This document shows positions 10,008 to 18,801 of a stretch of 64,000 nt of DNA, one piece after another. The stretch spans positions 127,896-191,895 of the forward strand of contig JALHMF010000005.1 of NCBI GenBank assembly GCA_022844205.1, written 5' to 3'. A program made the position numbers and the translations under genes. Numbering within the stretch: position 1 is the first letter of the stretch; every line of letters starts with the position of its first letter. Source of the DNA: Xanthobacteraceae bacterium (lineage in GTDB: Bacteria > Pseudomonadota > Alphaproteobacteria > Rhizobiales > Xanthobacteraceae). The notes under the pieces are model-generated. The model had not been told where the DNA came from. It saw only the letters and a program-made list of their open reading frames with translations, and made no database searches.

Positions 10008-10949
10008 TCAGGCGAGATATTGTTCGGTGATCGCGCCGCCGAGGCGGTTGTTCTCAGCGATGAAGGAAGTGATGAACTCGTGCAAGCCCGTCTGGAATAT
10101 ATCCTCCATCGTGGCGTTGGATAACTTCGTCAGCATCGCGCGGGCGAGGCGCTGGGAGTTGCCCTGGCGGCCGTAGAACTGCGCGAGGTCGTCGAGATAG
10201 CGCGAGAGATTCTCGTAGCAGCTTGCGAGCGAGCGCGGCATCTGCCGGTTGAGAATCAGCAGGTCCGCCACCAGCCACGGTTTTACGCCCTCGCGGTAGA
10301 CCCAGTGATAGCTCGTGCGCGCGGAGACGGAGCGCAGGATCGACGCCCACTGGAAATAGTCGAGCGGGCCGCCGACGTGTTCCTGATCGGGCAAGAGCAC
10401 GTGATACTTCACGTCGAGAATGCGCGCGGTGGCGTCGGCGCGCTCGATCAAAATGCCGAGCCGCACGAACCAGTAGGCGTCGTTGCGGAGCATCGAGCGG
10501 AACGAGGAGCCGTCAAAGGCGAGCGAGGTGTCCTTCACGAAATCGAGAAAGCCGGAAATTTCCTCCCGGCTCATGCCGGGCTTCATTTTCTGAAGTTCAT
10601 TCCATGAAGTGTTGATCGCGTCCCATGTTTCGCCGGTGAGCGCGGTGCGCACGGCGCGCGCGTTCTGGCGCGCGGTCTCCAAGCAGTTGCGGATGGAGGA
10701 CGGGTTGTCCGGCGCGAAGGCGAGATATTCAACGACCGAGCGTTCGTCGGCTTCCTTTCCATATTTATTCTGGAAGGACTGCACGCAGCCGGCGGTGGCG
10801 ACGGCGGATTGCCACTCGTTGGTCTGGCCGCCGTAGGCCTGCGGGAGCGCGACCAGACGTGTCGTTGCGTCGAGGATGCGCGCCAGGCATTCGGCGCGTT
10901 CGATGTAACGCGAGAGCCAGTACAAACTTTCGGCGGTGCGGGAGAGCAT
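10008..10949 (-). CDS. Alpha-E domain-containing protein (DUF403)
   Basis: A 313-residue all-helical protein starting MLSRTAESLYWLSRYIERAE, the typical N-terminus of the alpha-E family. It is found almost always beside a permuted ATP-grasp protein and a transglutaminase, or fused to one of them. It begins one base after the ATP-grasp stop codon. Biochemical activity is unknown; it is thought to partner the ATP-grasp enzyme in making a peptide-like product. Several conserved acidic and arginine residues (RNDAYWFVRLGILIERAD) mark the core. Confidence 0.92.
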   Translation of the reverse strand: MLSRTAESLYWLSRYIERAECLARILDATTRLVALPQAYGGQTNEWQSAVATAGCVQSFQNKYGKEADERSVVEYLAFAPDNPSSIRNCLETARQNARAVRTALTGETWDAINTSWNELQKMKPGMSREEISGFLDFVKDTSLAFDGSSFRSMLRNDAYWFVRLGILIERADATARILDVKYHVLLPDQEHVGGPLDYFQWASILRSVSARTSYHWVYREGVKPWLVADLLILNRQMPRSLASCYENLSRYLDDLAQFYGRQGNSQRLARAMLTKLSNATMEDIFQTGLHEFITSFIAENNRLGGAITEQYLA

Positions 10950-10950
10950 G

Positions 10951-12384
10951 TCAGCGGTCCAGCACCCAGGTGTCCTTGGTGCCGCCTCCCTGACTGGAAT
11001 TCACGACGAGCGAACCCTTCTCCAGTGCCACGCGGGTCAGACCGCCCGGCACAATACGGACCCTGTTGCGGCCGGTCAGCACGAACGGCCGCAGATCGAC
11101 GTGCCGCGGAGCCACCCCTTCGTTGACGGCGGTGGGGCAGGTGGAGAGCGCCAGCGTCGGCTGCGCGATGTAATTCCGGGGGTCGGTTTTCAGCTTGTGG
11201 CGGAACGTATCGATCTGGTTTTTATCGGCCTTCGGGCCGATCAGCATGCCGTAGCCGCCCGAGCCATGAACTTCCTTCACGACGAGTTCGTCAATGTTGT
11301 CGAGCACGTATTTCAGGTGGTCCTTCTCGCGGCAGCGCCAGGTCTCGACGTTTTTCAGGAGCGGCTCCTCGCCGAGATAGAATTTCACGATCTCCGGCAT
11401 GTAGCTGTAAACGGCCTTGTCGTCGGCGACACCGGTGCCGACCGCATTCGCGAGCGTGACGTTGCCGGCCTGATAGGCGCTCATCAGTCCGGGGACACCA
11501 AGCGAGCTGTCGGGGCGGAATACGAGCGGGTCGAGGTAGTCGTCGTCCACGCGGCGGTAAATCACATCCACGCGCTGCGGGCCTTCGGTCGTGCGCATGT
11601 ACAGGATGTTGCTTTTGACGAAGAGGTCGCGGCCCTCGACGATCTCGATGCCGAGCTTGTCGGCGAGAAAGGAATGCTCGTAATAGGCCGAGTTGTAGAT
11701 GCCGGGTGTAAGCAGCACCACGTTCGGTTCGCCGGACGATGAGACCGGCGCCACCGATTTCAGGGTCGTGAGCAATTCGTCCGGGTAATTGTCCACCGGC
11801 TCGACGCGATGATCGATGAACAGTTCCGGAAACAGCCGCAGCATGATCTCGCGGTTCTCCAGCATGTAGGAGACGCCGCTCGGCACACGCGTGTTGTCCT
11901 CGAGCACGTAAAAATCGTTTTCGTTCACGCGCACGACGTCGATGCCGGCGATGTGGACGTAAATGTTGTGCGGAACGGGTTTGCCGTTCATTTCGGGACG
12001 GAACACCGGATTTTCGAAGATCAGGTCTTCCGGCACCTTGCCCGCGCGCATGATCTCGCGCTTGCCATAGATGTCCTTGAGGTAGTGGTTGATCGCGGTG
12101 ACGCGTTGCTCCAGTCCCTTCGCCAGTTTCTTCCACTCGTCCGCCATCAGGATGCGCGGAATGATGTCGAAGGGGATCAGGCGCTCCTGCGCCTCGGCAT
12201 TGCCATAGACGGCGAAGGTGATGCCGATGCGGCGGAAAATAAACTCCGCCTCGCGGCGGCGGTAGTCGATGACTTCGCGGGGCGTAGCCTCAAGCCATTT
12301 GGCAAGCATCGCATAGGCGGGACGCACGCCGCCCGGGCCATTCATTTCATCGAACGCAAAGGGCTTCGGCACCGACAATTTCAA
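10951..12384 (-). CDS. Circularly permuted type 2 ATP-grasp protein
   Basis: A protein of up to 477 residues of the permuted ATP-grasp family (DUF404/407). Marker segments are FDEMNGPGGVRPAY, IDVVRVNENDFYVLEDNTRVPSG (in part), a nucleotide-binding VKEVHGSGGYGMLIGP stretch near 385-400 and FVLTGRNRVRI near the end. ATP-grasp enzymes form amide bonds through acyl-phosphates. It is the first gene of the Anbu operon. The start is unsure: TTG at 12384 is used here, but TTG 12378 or GTG 12372 are also possible. Confidence 0.9.
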   Translation of the reverse strand: MKLSVPKPFAFDEMNGPGGVRPAYAMLAKWLEATPREVIDYRRREAEFIFRRIGITFAVYGNAEAQERLIPFDIIPRILMADEWKKLAKGLEQRVTAINHYLKDIYGKREIMRAGKVPEDLIFENPVFRPEMNGKPVPHNIYVHIAGIDVVRVNENDFYVLEDNTRVPSGVSYMLENREIMLRLFPELFIDHRVEPVDNYPDELLTTLKSVAPVSSSGEPNVVLLTPGIYNSAYYEHSFLADKLGIEIVEGRDLFVKSNILYMRTTEGPQRVDVIYRRVDDDYLDPLVFRPDSSLGVPGLMSAYQAGNVTLANAVGTGVADDKAVYSYMPEIVKFYLGEEPLLKNVETWRCREKDHLKYVLDNIDELVVKEVHGSGGYGMLIGPKADKNQIDTFRHKLKTDPRNYIAQPTLALSTCPTAVNEGVAPRHVDLRPFVLTGRNRVRIVPGGLTRVALEKGSLVVNSSQGGGTKDTWVLDR

Positions 12385-12530
12385 CCCCAGAACGGTTACG
12401 CTACAATCGCACTAACAAGGAACATGCCAGCAAACGCGCCACGCCGCAAAAAGTGGCGCGACACCGGATGCCGGTGCTAATTGCCCAGAAACCGGGCATG
12501 AAGCTGTACGGATTGGGCAAGGAGACGGGA

Positions 12531-13301
12531 ATGGCCGCAGCGGAGCAAGTAGTAACGGCGGGCATTCTTGTCATTGGCGACGAAATCCTGTCCGGGCGGA
12601 CCAAGGACAAGAACATCGGATACATCGCCGAATACTGCACCAATATCGGCGTGGACCTGAAGGAAGTGCGTGTTGTCTCCGACGACCAGGCGGCAATCGT
12701 CGAGGCGCTGAACGCACTGCGGAGCCGCTACACCTATGTCTTCACGAGTGGCGGCATCGGGCCGACCCACGACGACATCACCGCGGACTGTGTCGCGGCC
12801 GCATTCGGCGTTTCCATCGACCACGATCCGCGCGCGGTGGCGCTGCTGCAAACGCGCTTCAAGGGTGCCGATCTCAACGAAGCGCGCCTGCGCATGGCGC
12901 GGATTCCCGCCGGCGCCGATCTCATTCCCAATCGCGTGTCGGTCGCACCGGGATTCCGGCTCGGCAACGTGTTCGTGATGGCGGGCGTGCCCTCGATCAT
13001 GCAGGCGATGTTCGATGAGGTGGCCCCGCAACTGAAAACCGGCGTGAAGCTGCAATCGGTTTCGGTGCGTGCCGACCTGAAGGAAGGCGATATCGGCACG
13101 GCCCTCGGCGAGATCGCCAAGGCGCATCCCGACACGATGATCGGTTCCTATCCTTTTCACGACGAGCAGCGCGGTCCGAACACCAACATCGTGATTCGTT
13201 CGCGCGACGATCAAAAACTCGCGAGCGCCAAAAATGCGGTGGAGGAAATGCTTTCGCTTGCGCGCGCCGGGCTTGCCAGCAAGCAGCAGAAGGCGGGATA
13301 A
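12531..13301 (+). CDS. Molybdopterin-binding (CinA-type) protein
   Basis: A 256-residue protein with the MoCF-biosynthesis/CinA N-terminal fold. Motifs are GDEILSGR at 16-23 and SGGIGPTHDD at 73-82. It lacks the C-terminal nicotinamide-nucleotide amidohydrolase domain of full CinA, so it is the short form common in alphaproteobacteria. The chosen ATG at 12531 has AGGAG upstream; the frame extends to 12453 without family similarity. It is divergent from the Anbu operon. The short form may have nucleotide pyrophosphatase activity, but that is not visible here. Confidence 0.88.
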   Translation: MAAAEQVVTAGILVIGDEILSGRTKDKNIGYIAEYCTNIGVDLKEVRVVSDDQAAIVEALNALRSRYTYVFTSGGIGPTHDDITADCVAAAFGVSIDHDPRAVALLQTRFKGADLNEARLRMARIPAGADLIPNRVSVAPGFRLGNVFVMAGVPSIMQAMFDEVAPQLKTGVKLQSVSVRADLKEGDIGTALGEIAKAHPDTMIGSYPFHDEQRGPNTNIVIRSRDDQKLASAKNAVEEMLSLARAGLASKQQKAG

Positions 13302-13334
13302 AGCGATGGGGGGGATCTCGTTCCGGAGAAGCGC

Positions 13335-13934
13335 ATGAAGATCAATCCAAATTCGCGCCGCGCGTTTCTGATCGCGGGCGGTACCGCCGCCGGCTATGCG
13401 CTCGCCCGCCGCGGCGCGCATGCGCAGGCGCAATTGACGCCGACGCCCTCCTGCGGGGCGGATAGTGTAACGCTCTCACAGACCGAGGGTCCGTATTTCA
13501 AGACGAGTTCGCCGCTGCGGCAGTCGCTGATTGAGTCCGGCATGAAGGGCCGCGAGATCGAGATCGCGGGCTTCGTGCTGACGAAAAGCTGCAAGCCGGT
13601 GCCGAAAGCGCTCTTGGATTTCTGGCAGGCGGACGGCGAGGGCGCTTACGACAACCGGGGCTTCCGGTTTCGCGGACACCAGTTCACCGACGAGCGCGGC
13701 ATGTTCTATCTCAGGACGATCCTGCCTGGGCGCTATCCAGGCCGGACACCGCATATTCATGTGAAGGTGCAGGCGCCCAGCGAGCGCGCACTGACGACGC
13801 AGCTTTATTTTCCGGACGAGCCGGGCAATGCACGCGACTTCCTGTTCCGCAAGGAATTGCTGCTGAAAATGTCGCAAGGCGCCAGCGCCACGATTGCCGC
13901 GGGGCGGTTCGATTTCGTCCTGGAAATTAGTTAG
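13335..13934 (+). CDS. TAT-exported intradiol ring-cleavage dioxygenase-like protein
   Basis: A 199-residue protein related to the beta subunit of protocatechuate 3,4-dioxygenase. The non-haem Fe(III) ligands can be read as Tyr105, Tyr134, His140 and His142 (GRYPGRTPHIHVKV). The N-terminus has a twin-arginine signal (SRRAFLIAGG at 7-16, ending near AHAQAQ), so the enzyme is probably folded and metallated before export. It starts 33 bases after the CinA-like gene with a CCGGAGA site. The substrate is not clear, and no other catechol-pathway genes are adjacent. Periplasmic dioxygenase-like proteins of this size are known but poorly characterised. Confidence 0.85.
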   Translation: MKINPNSRRAFLIAGGTAAGYALARRGAHAQAQLTPTPSCGADSVTLSQTEGPYFKTSSPLRQSLIESGMKGREIEIAGFVLTKSCKPVPKALLDFWQADGEGAYDNRGFRFRGHQFTDERGMFYLRTILPGRYPGRTPHIHVKVQAPSERALTTQLYFPDEPGNARDFLFRKELLLKMSQGASATIAAGRFDFVLEIS

Positions 13935-13952
13935 GCAATTGCGCCAGGCACA

Positions 13953-14774
13953 TTACATGGGACAAAAACCGAGACCTCCGGGCGGCAAGGGAGTTGTGCC
14001 GTCTGGACAAAAGGCAATGCCCGCACCGCCATTGCTGCCGCCCAGGCTTTCAATTCCGCTGGTGAGTTGGTTGCCCGGATCGTCCTCGCGGTGACGCCGC
14101 ATCAAGCTTTTTGCCGGGCCGAAATAGCCGCGCACGCCGGCGACCAGCGACTTCAGGTTGTCTTCACCCGCACGGCCTTCGACAAATAAGGAATATGGTG
14201 CGGACGGCATGGGTGCCCACTCCCCACCCAGCGCGAGTGCGTGGCGCCCGCCAAAATAGCGGTGGCCAATCGAGGCGCGCAGATTGGGATTCAAGTAAAA
14301 GGCCAAATCGATCTTGTCGAAGAAGCGATGCTGGACCGAACCGCGCTCAACGCCAAGCAATCCTTCGAGGGTGAAATTGCCGCGATAGATTTCGAACTCG
14401 CCGGCGAAGCGTGCTACGTCGCGCGCGCTTTGCCGATCCGACTTCACATAATCTGCATAAAAGCCAAACAGGGCAATGGAGGGATCGCGCCAGAACCAAT
14501 GTGCGCCGACGCCATAGACAGCCGAGCCTGCCCATGAGCCAGCCAAGGCATCAAGCTGAAAGCCGTACCGGCGGTCGATCGGAACCGTGAACGAGCCGGC
14601 AATCGCGCCAAAGCTTTGGTCGTTCAGCGAGCCACCGAGGGCTTCCAGTTTGGAATTGGGTGCGGACACCGCAGGCAGACTAGCGGGGGCTTTCAGAACT
14701 GCATCGGCTGCAACGGCCCAGCTGGAAGCAAAGGCGAGCAGTGCCAACGCGCCGATCGAGGAATGACTATGCAC
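13953..14774 (-). CDS. Hypothetical outer-membrane beta-barrel-like protein
   Basis: A 273-residue protein with a signal peptide (GALALLAFASSWAVAAD). The mature part has alternating hydrophobic and polar short strands rich in Gly and aromatics (YGFQLDALAG, YGVGAHWFWRD, LALGGEWAP), typical of small outer-membrane barrels. The tail (about 235-273) is Gly/Pro-rich and holds two cysteines (IAFCPDG, LGFCPM). The start codon is GTG. I cannot assign a specific family, and function is unknown. It is convergent with the dioxygenase-like gene, with an 18-base gap. Confidence 0.65.
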   Translation of the reverse strand: MHSHSSIGALALLAFASSWAVAADAVLKAPASLPAVSAPNSKLEALGGSLNDQSFGAIAGSFTVPIDRRYGFQLDALAGSWAGSAVYGVGAHWFWRDPSIALFGFYADYVKSDRQSARDVARFAGEFEIYRGNFTLEGLLGVERGSVQHRFFDKIDLAFYLNPNLRASIGHRYFGGRHALALGGEWAPMPSAPYSLFVEGRAGEDNLKSLVAGVRGYFGPAKSLMRRHREDDPGNQLTSGIESLGGSNGGAGIAFCPDGTTPLPPGGLGFCPM

Positions 14775-14939
14775 GAAAATCCCATCACCACGGATATCTT
14801 ACCCGTTCCATTGTCTGTGCTAAAAATTTCGGCGGTGAACAAGGGCTTGTCCGCAGCTATCACCCTCTCCTTCCATTCAAAAATTCAGTGTACTTTCCCT
14901 GCAACACCTGAAGGAATAACGAAAAGCTAAGGAAAACCT

Positions 14940-15458
14940 ATGGTTGAACCCAAACCGCTAAACCAAGCTCAGCCCAAGGCATTTCCGGTTTCCTGGGACC
15001 AGTTTCATCGCGACGCCAAGGCGCTTACCTGGCGGCTTGCGGAAGCGGGACCATTCAAGGCGATTGTCTGCGTCACGCGCGGCGGGCTGGTGCCGGCGGC
15101 GATTGTTGCCCGCGAGCTCGGCATCAAGCACATCGAGACCATCTGTGTTTCGAGCTACGACCATAACAAGCAGGGCGAGCTGAAAATCCTGAAAAACGTG
15201 GCGGAGAGCATCGTCAGCATCGGGGGCGGTGGCGGTGCCGGCGTCCTGATCGTTGACGATCTCGTGGACACCGGCAAGACCGCCCGCGTGGTGCGCGAGA
15301 TTTTACCAAAGTCGCACTTTGCAACGGTATACGCAAAGCCGATGGGCCGCCCGATGGTCGATACTTTCATCACCGAAGTCTCGCAGGACACCTGGATTTA
15401 TTTTCCCTGGGACACAGGGCTCGCCTTCGTGCCGCCCATCAATGACGGTGCTGCGTGA
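14940..15458 (+). CDS. gpt: Xanthine-guanine phosphoribosyltransferase
   Basis: A 172-residue type I phosphoribosyltransferase for purine salvage, converting xanthine or guanine with PRPP to XMP or GMP. The PRPP-binding motif [14 protein letters not shown] spans 102-115, and [10 protein letters not shown] forms the pyrophosphate loop. The C-terminal [15 protein letters not shown] matches the Gpt hood region. Its stop codon overlaps the GTG start of the following hydrolase, so the two are translationally coupled. Confidence 0.95.
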   Translation: MVEPKPLNQAQPKAFPVSWDQFHRDAKALTWRLAEAGPFKAIVCVTRGGLVPAAIVARELGIKHIETICVSSYDHNKQGELKILKNVAESIVSIGGGGGAGVLIVDDLVDTGKTARVVREILPKSHFATVYAKPMGRPMVDTFITEVSQDTWIYFPWDTGLAFVPPINDGAA

Positions 15459-16168
15459 GCCTCACCGGCGTGGGTGTCGTTCTCCTGCACGGAAAAATTT
15501 ACGGGCCGGGAAAATTCGCGAAGGAACTGATCGCGGATTTGCAAGCCGAAGGTGCCTATGTCGTTACGCCCGAAATGCCGTGGCGGCTGAAACGGATGTA
15601 CGACAAAAGCTATGACGGCGCGCTTGCCCTCGTGGACAAGGCGATTGAGAAGGCAAAATCCGCGGGCGCCAGCAAGATCGTGCTCGCCGGGCACAGCATG
15701 GGCGCGAACGTTGCCATCGCCTATGCCGCGCGGCATCCCGAACTCGATGCACTGATCGCGATGTCACTTGGGCATCTTCCGGAAACGAAGGAAATGGTGA
15801 GGCATACGAGGAGAGGCATCGACAAAGCGAAGGTACGCATCGCGCAAGGGAAAGGGGCCAAGCGTTGTCTGTTCTTCGACCGCGTGCAGGGCTGGAGCGT
15901 TCCGATGCGCACGACGCCGGAAATCTTCCTCAGCTATTTCGATCCGGAAGGTCCGGCGGTGATGCCGAAGAACGCGATGGCGATAAAGGACGTTCCCTTC
16001 CTCTATGCCGTCGGCAAGCAGGACCCGATCTTCGTGCGCGGACCGGAATATGTATTCACATTGGCAGCCAAGCACCCGAAAAGCCGCTACATCGAAGCCG
16101 ACGCGGGACACACCGACACACCCAAGGCCGTGCGAAAGGACATCGTCAGCTGGCTGAAGTCGCTGTAA
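15455..16168 (+). CDS. Alpha/beta hydrolase
   Basis: A 237-residue alpha/beta-hydrolase. The nucleophile elbow is GHSMGAN near 78-84, and the likely acid and histidine lie in KQDPIF and ADAGHTDTP. The start is GTG at 15455, overlapping the gpt stop (GTGA), which gives translational coupling. The N-terminus ([17 protein letters not shown]) has the oxyanion HG. No signal peptide is seen. The substrate is unknown; a dienelactone-hydrolase-like or esterase activity is likely. Its coupling with gpt does not point to a function. Confidence 0.85.
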   Translation: MSLTGVGVVLLHGKIYGPGKFAKELIADLQAEGAYVVTPEMPWRLKRMYDKSYDGALALVDKAIEKAKSAGASKIVLAGHSMGANVAIAYAARHPELDALIAMSLGHLPETKEMVRHTRRGIDKAKVRIAQGKGAKRCLFFDRVQGWSVPMRTTPEIFLSYFDPEGPAVMPKNAMAIKDVPFLYAVGKQDPIFVRGPEYVFTLAAKHPKSRYIEADAGHTDTPKAVRKDIVSWLKSL

Positions 16169-16291
16169 TTGCAGCGTTCCAGCGGCCAAACATCGCTGGG
16201 GGTATATCCCTAGCCGACCTTCGACTCCGGCCTGCGTCCCACCTAGTTTGTGACCTTCCATGACACCGCCCATACGGGCGGAGGAGACACC

Positions 16292-16936
16292 ATGCTGAAC
16301 TGGTTTCACAGGCTGATGCCGCGCGAACAGCGCTTCTTTGAACTGTTCAGGCGCCACTCCGATGCGGTGCTGGGCGGCGCGCTGGCGCTTCGGGCGATGC
16401 TCGACGGCGGAAATTCCATTCAGCAGCACATCAAGGAAGTGATGGACCGCGAGCATCAGGCGGACGACGCGGCGCGTGAAATCCTGATGGCGGTGCGCCG
16501 GACCTTCATCACGCCATTCGACCGCGGCAACATCAAGGATCTCATCACCGCGATGGATAACTCCATCGACCAGATGCAGAAGACCGCCAAGGGCGTGATC
16601 CTGTTCGACGTGCGCGAGTTCACGCCGCAGCAGAAGCAGATGGGCGATGCCATCGTGCAATGCGCGAAACTCGTGCAGGAAGCGATGCCGCTGCTCAGCT
16701 CGATCAGCCCGCAAGCCACGCGGCTCGCGGGGATCACCGAACGGATTTCAAAGCTGGAAGGCGAGGCGGACGAACTGCACGATACCGGCATGAAAGCGCT
16801 CTACGAAAAATGCGGCAAGTCCGATGCGATGGGATTCTTCGTCGGCAACGAAATCTACGATCACCTCGAAAAAGTAGTGGACCGTTTTGACGATGTCGCC
16901 AATGAAATCCACGGCATCGTGATCGAATACGTTTAA
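16292..16936 (+). CDS. DUF47/PhoU-like phosphate transport regulator
   Basis: A 214-residue all-helical protein of the DUF47 family, related to PhoU. It starts MLNWFHRLMPREQRFFELF and has the conserved acidic EGEADELHD helix. The ATG at 16292 follows a strong GGAGGAGACACC site; the frame is open earlier but without similarity. It lies 18 bases before a Pit-type phosphate permease gene. This pairing is typical, and DUF47 proteins are thought to modulate the permease. Cytoplasmic, membrane-associated. Confidence 0.93.
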   Translation: MLNWFHRLMPREQRFFELFRRHSDAVLGGALALRAMLDGGNSIQQHIKEVMDREHQADDAAREILMAVRRTFITPFDRGNIKDLITAMDNSIDQMQKTAKGVILFDVREFTPQQKQMGDAIVQCAKLVQEAMPLLSSISPQATRLAGITERISKLEGEADELHDTGMKALYEKCGKSDAMGFFVGNEIYDHLEKVVDRFDDVANEIHGIVIEYV

Positions 16937-16954
16937 GCGCGAACGGGGCGGGAC

Positions 16955-17962
16955 ATGGAAATTGCTGCGGTCGCGCTGCCGATCCTGATCGCGCTCATCA
17001 TCGTGGCGCTGATTTTCGATTTCCTGAACGGACTGCACGACGCGGCCAATTCCATCGCCACCATCGTCTCGACGCGTGTGTTGCGGCCACAGACCGCGGT
17101 CGTGTGGGCGGCGTTCTTCAACTTCATTGCGTTCCTGTTTTTCGGACTGCATGTCGCGGAAACGCTCGGCGTAGGCATCGTCGCGGCCAAGGTGATCGAT
17201 GCGCAGGTAATCTTCGGCGCACTGATGGGCGCAATCATCTGGAATCTGATCACCTGGTATTTCGGGATTCCGTCGTCGAGTTCACACGCGCTGATTGGGG
17301 GGCTGCTCGGGGCCGGCATCTCGAAGGCCGGCATGTCCGCGGTGGTGTGGGGTGGCGTCACCAAGGCGGGGCTTGCAATCTTCATGTCGCCGATGCTCGG
17401 CTTCCTGCTGGCGCTGTTTTTGATGCTCTTGGTGTCATGGCTGTTCGTGCGAGCGACGCCTTACGCGGTGGACAATACATTTCGCCGGATGCAGTTCGTG
17501 TCCGCTTCGCTCTATTCGCTCGGACACGGCGGCAACGACGCACAGAAGACGATGGGCATCATCGCCGTGCTGCTGTTCTCGCAAGGCATGCTCGGCGACA
17601 GTTTCTACGTTCCGTTCTGGGTGGTCATCACCTGCCAGGCCGCGATGGGCCTCGGCACGCTGTTCGGCGGCTGGCGCATTGTCAAAACAATGGGATCGAG
17701 GATCACCAAGCTTACACCGGTGCAGGGCTTCTGCGCGGAGACGGGCGGGGCGGCGATGCTGTTCGGCGCGACCTGGCTTGGCATTCCCGTTTCGACGACG
17801 CACACGATCACCGGCTCCATTATCGGCGTGGGGGCCGCGAAAAAAGTGTCCGCCGTGCGCTGGGGCTTGGCCCAGAGCATCCTGGTCGCATGGATCATCA
17901 CGATCCCGGCATCCGGGCTGATCGCGGCGTTCTTTTATCTGGCGGTTGGACTATTGAACTGA
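16955..17962 (+). CDS. Inorganic phosphate transporter, Pit family
   Basis: A 335-residue integral membrane permease, expected to co-transport metal-phosphate with protons. Family signatures are FDFLNGLHDAANSIATIVSTR in the first half and SLGHGGNDAQKTMG in the second, the two inverted PHO4 repeats. About ten hydrophobic segments are visible. The gene follows the DUF47 gene by 18 bases and precedes a small DUF6494 gene, so the three probably form one operon. No Pho box was recognised upstream. Confidence 0.94.
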   Translation: MEIAAVALPILIALIIVALIFDFLNGLHDAANSIATIVSTRVLRPQTAVVWAAFFNFIAFLFFGLHVAETLGVGIVAAKVIDAQVIFGALMGAIIWNLITWYFGIPSSSSHALIGGLLGAGISKAGMSAVVWGGVTKAGLAIFMSPMLGFLLALFLMLLVSWLFVRATPYAVDNTFRRMQFVSASLYSLGHGGNDAQKTMGIIAVLLFSQGMLGDSFYVPFWVVITCQAAMGLGTLFGGWRIVKTMGSRITKLTPVQGFCAETGGAAMLFGATWLGIPVSTTHTITGSIIGVGAAKKVSAVRWGLAQSILVAWIITIPASGLIAAFFYLAVGLLN

Positions 17963-17992
17963 AACCGGTTGATTGAACGATTGGAGACGGCC

Positions 17993-18199
17993 ATGAACGA
18001 AGACGTATTGAATAACAGTATCCGCAAGTTTCTGAAGACGGTCGGTGTCACCTCGCAGCGCGAAATCGAGAAGGCGGTGCGCGATGGTATCGCGAACGGC
18101 GCACTCAAGGGACAGGAAACGTTGCCTGCCAAGATGGTGCTGACGCTCGGCACCGTGAACGTGACGTTCGAAGTGAAAGGCTCGATCGAGCTTGAGTAA
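17993..18199 (+). CDS. DUF6494 family small protein
   Basis: A 68-residue soluble protein starting MNEDVLNNSIRKFLKTVGVTSQ. It is recognisable as the DUF6494 family, which has no known activity. The ATG at 17993 has a TTGGAGACGG site. It follows the phosphate permease gene by 30 bases in the same direction and is probably co-transcribed. The C-terminal half is beta-rich (MVLTLGTVNVTFEVKGSIELE in part). Confidence 0.75.
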   Translation: MNEDVLNNSIRKFLKTVGVTSQREIEKAVRDGIANGALKGQETLPAKMVLTLGTVNVTFEVKGSIELE

Positions 18200-18204
18200 T
18201 CCGG

Positions 18205-18383
18205 TCAGTCGTTGAGCGGGATATCGGTGTCCTTCGACGTGAAGAACCAGATCGGACCCCTGTCGCCAAGCAGTTGAGCGGTCAGCGGCCGTGCATGGCC
18301 GTCTTCGACACCCCGATCATCATCGTCATGTCGGATTTCAGCGACTTCCAGAATTTCTGTTCGAGTTCCCGCGGGGTGAGCAT
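18205..18383 (-). pseudogene. Decayed pyridoxamine 5'-phosphate oxidase-like (general stress protein) fragment
   Basis: From ATG 18383 the frame reads MLTPRELEQKFWKSLKSD... up to KTAMHGR and then stops. In the neighbouring frame the sequence continues RPLTAQLLGDRG, PIWFFTSKDTD and ends at a TGA at 18205-18207. Together these match the N-terminal third of flavin-binding stress proteins of the pyridoxamine-phosphate-oxidase fold, with one frameshift and the remaining C-terminal part missing. It is a truncated, frameshifted remnant and is not expected to make a working enzyme. Confidence 0.75.
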
Positions 18384-18615
18384 GTTTGGCCTCGTTGGGT
18401 TAACCGGTGCAAACCCTAGTCCGGCCGAACAGTTCCGGGTGTCATCCGCCTGCCCAAGGCCGAAAGGCCACACCCGCGGCCGCTGCCCATAATCCGGCGG
18501 CGTTTTTTTTGGTTCCAGCCATGGAACCCGGTTATAACCCTTCGCGTTAGTGGCTTTGCAGCGGGGTTTCCGGATTTCCCGGAGGTCTTCGCGTTCCATG
18601 GAGGGGCGGCTTCCC

Positions 18616-18777
18616 ATGAATGCGCTCATCAGCATTCTCATTACGTTTCTTGTCGTTGTGCTCGTGCTCTATCTCATCGACCGGCTGCCGATCGACGGGC
18701 AGGTGCGCAACATCGTCCGCATCATCGTCATCATCATCGGCATCCTGTCGCTGCTGAAATATCTTGCGGTATTCTAG
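18616..18777 (+). CDS. Small membrane protein (Thivi_2564-like)
   Basis: A 53-residue protein made of two hydrophobic helices (ALISILITFLVVVLVLYLI and IVRIIVIIIGILSLLKYLAVF, in part) joined by a short polar loop (DRLPIDGQVRN). The pattern with a central proline-Asp-Gly loop resembles the Thivi_2564 family of small membrane proteins of unknown role. Start ATG at 18616; GGAGGGGCGGC lies 9-19 bases upstream. Confidence 0.7.
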   Translation: MNALISILITFLVVVLVLYLIDRLPIDGQVRNIVRIIVIIIGILSLLKYLAVF

Positions 18778-18801
18778 AGCCGGGACCGCGCGTAGCCGTT
18801 C

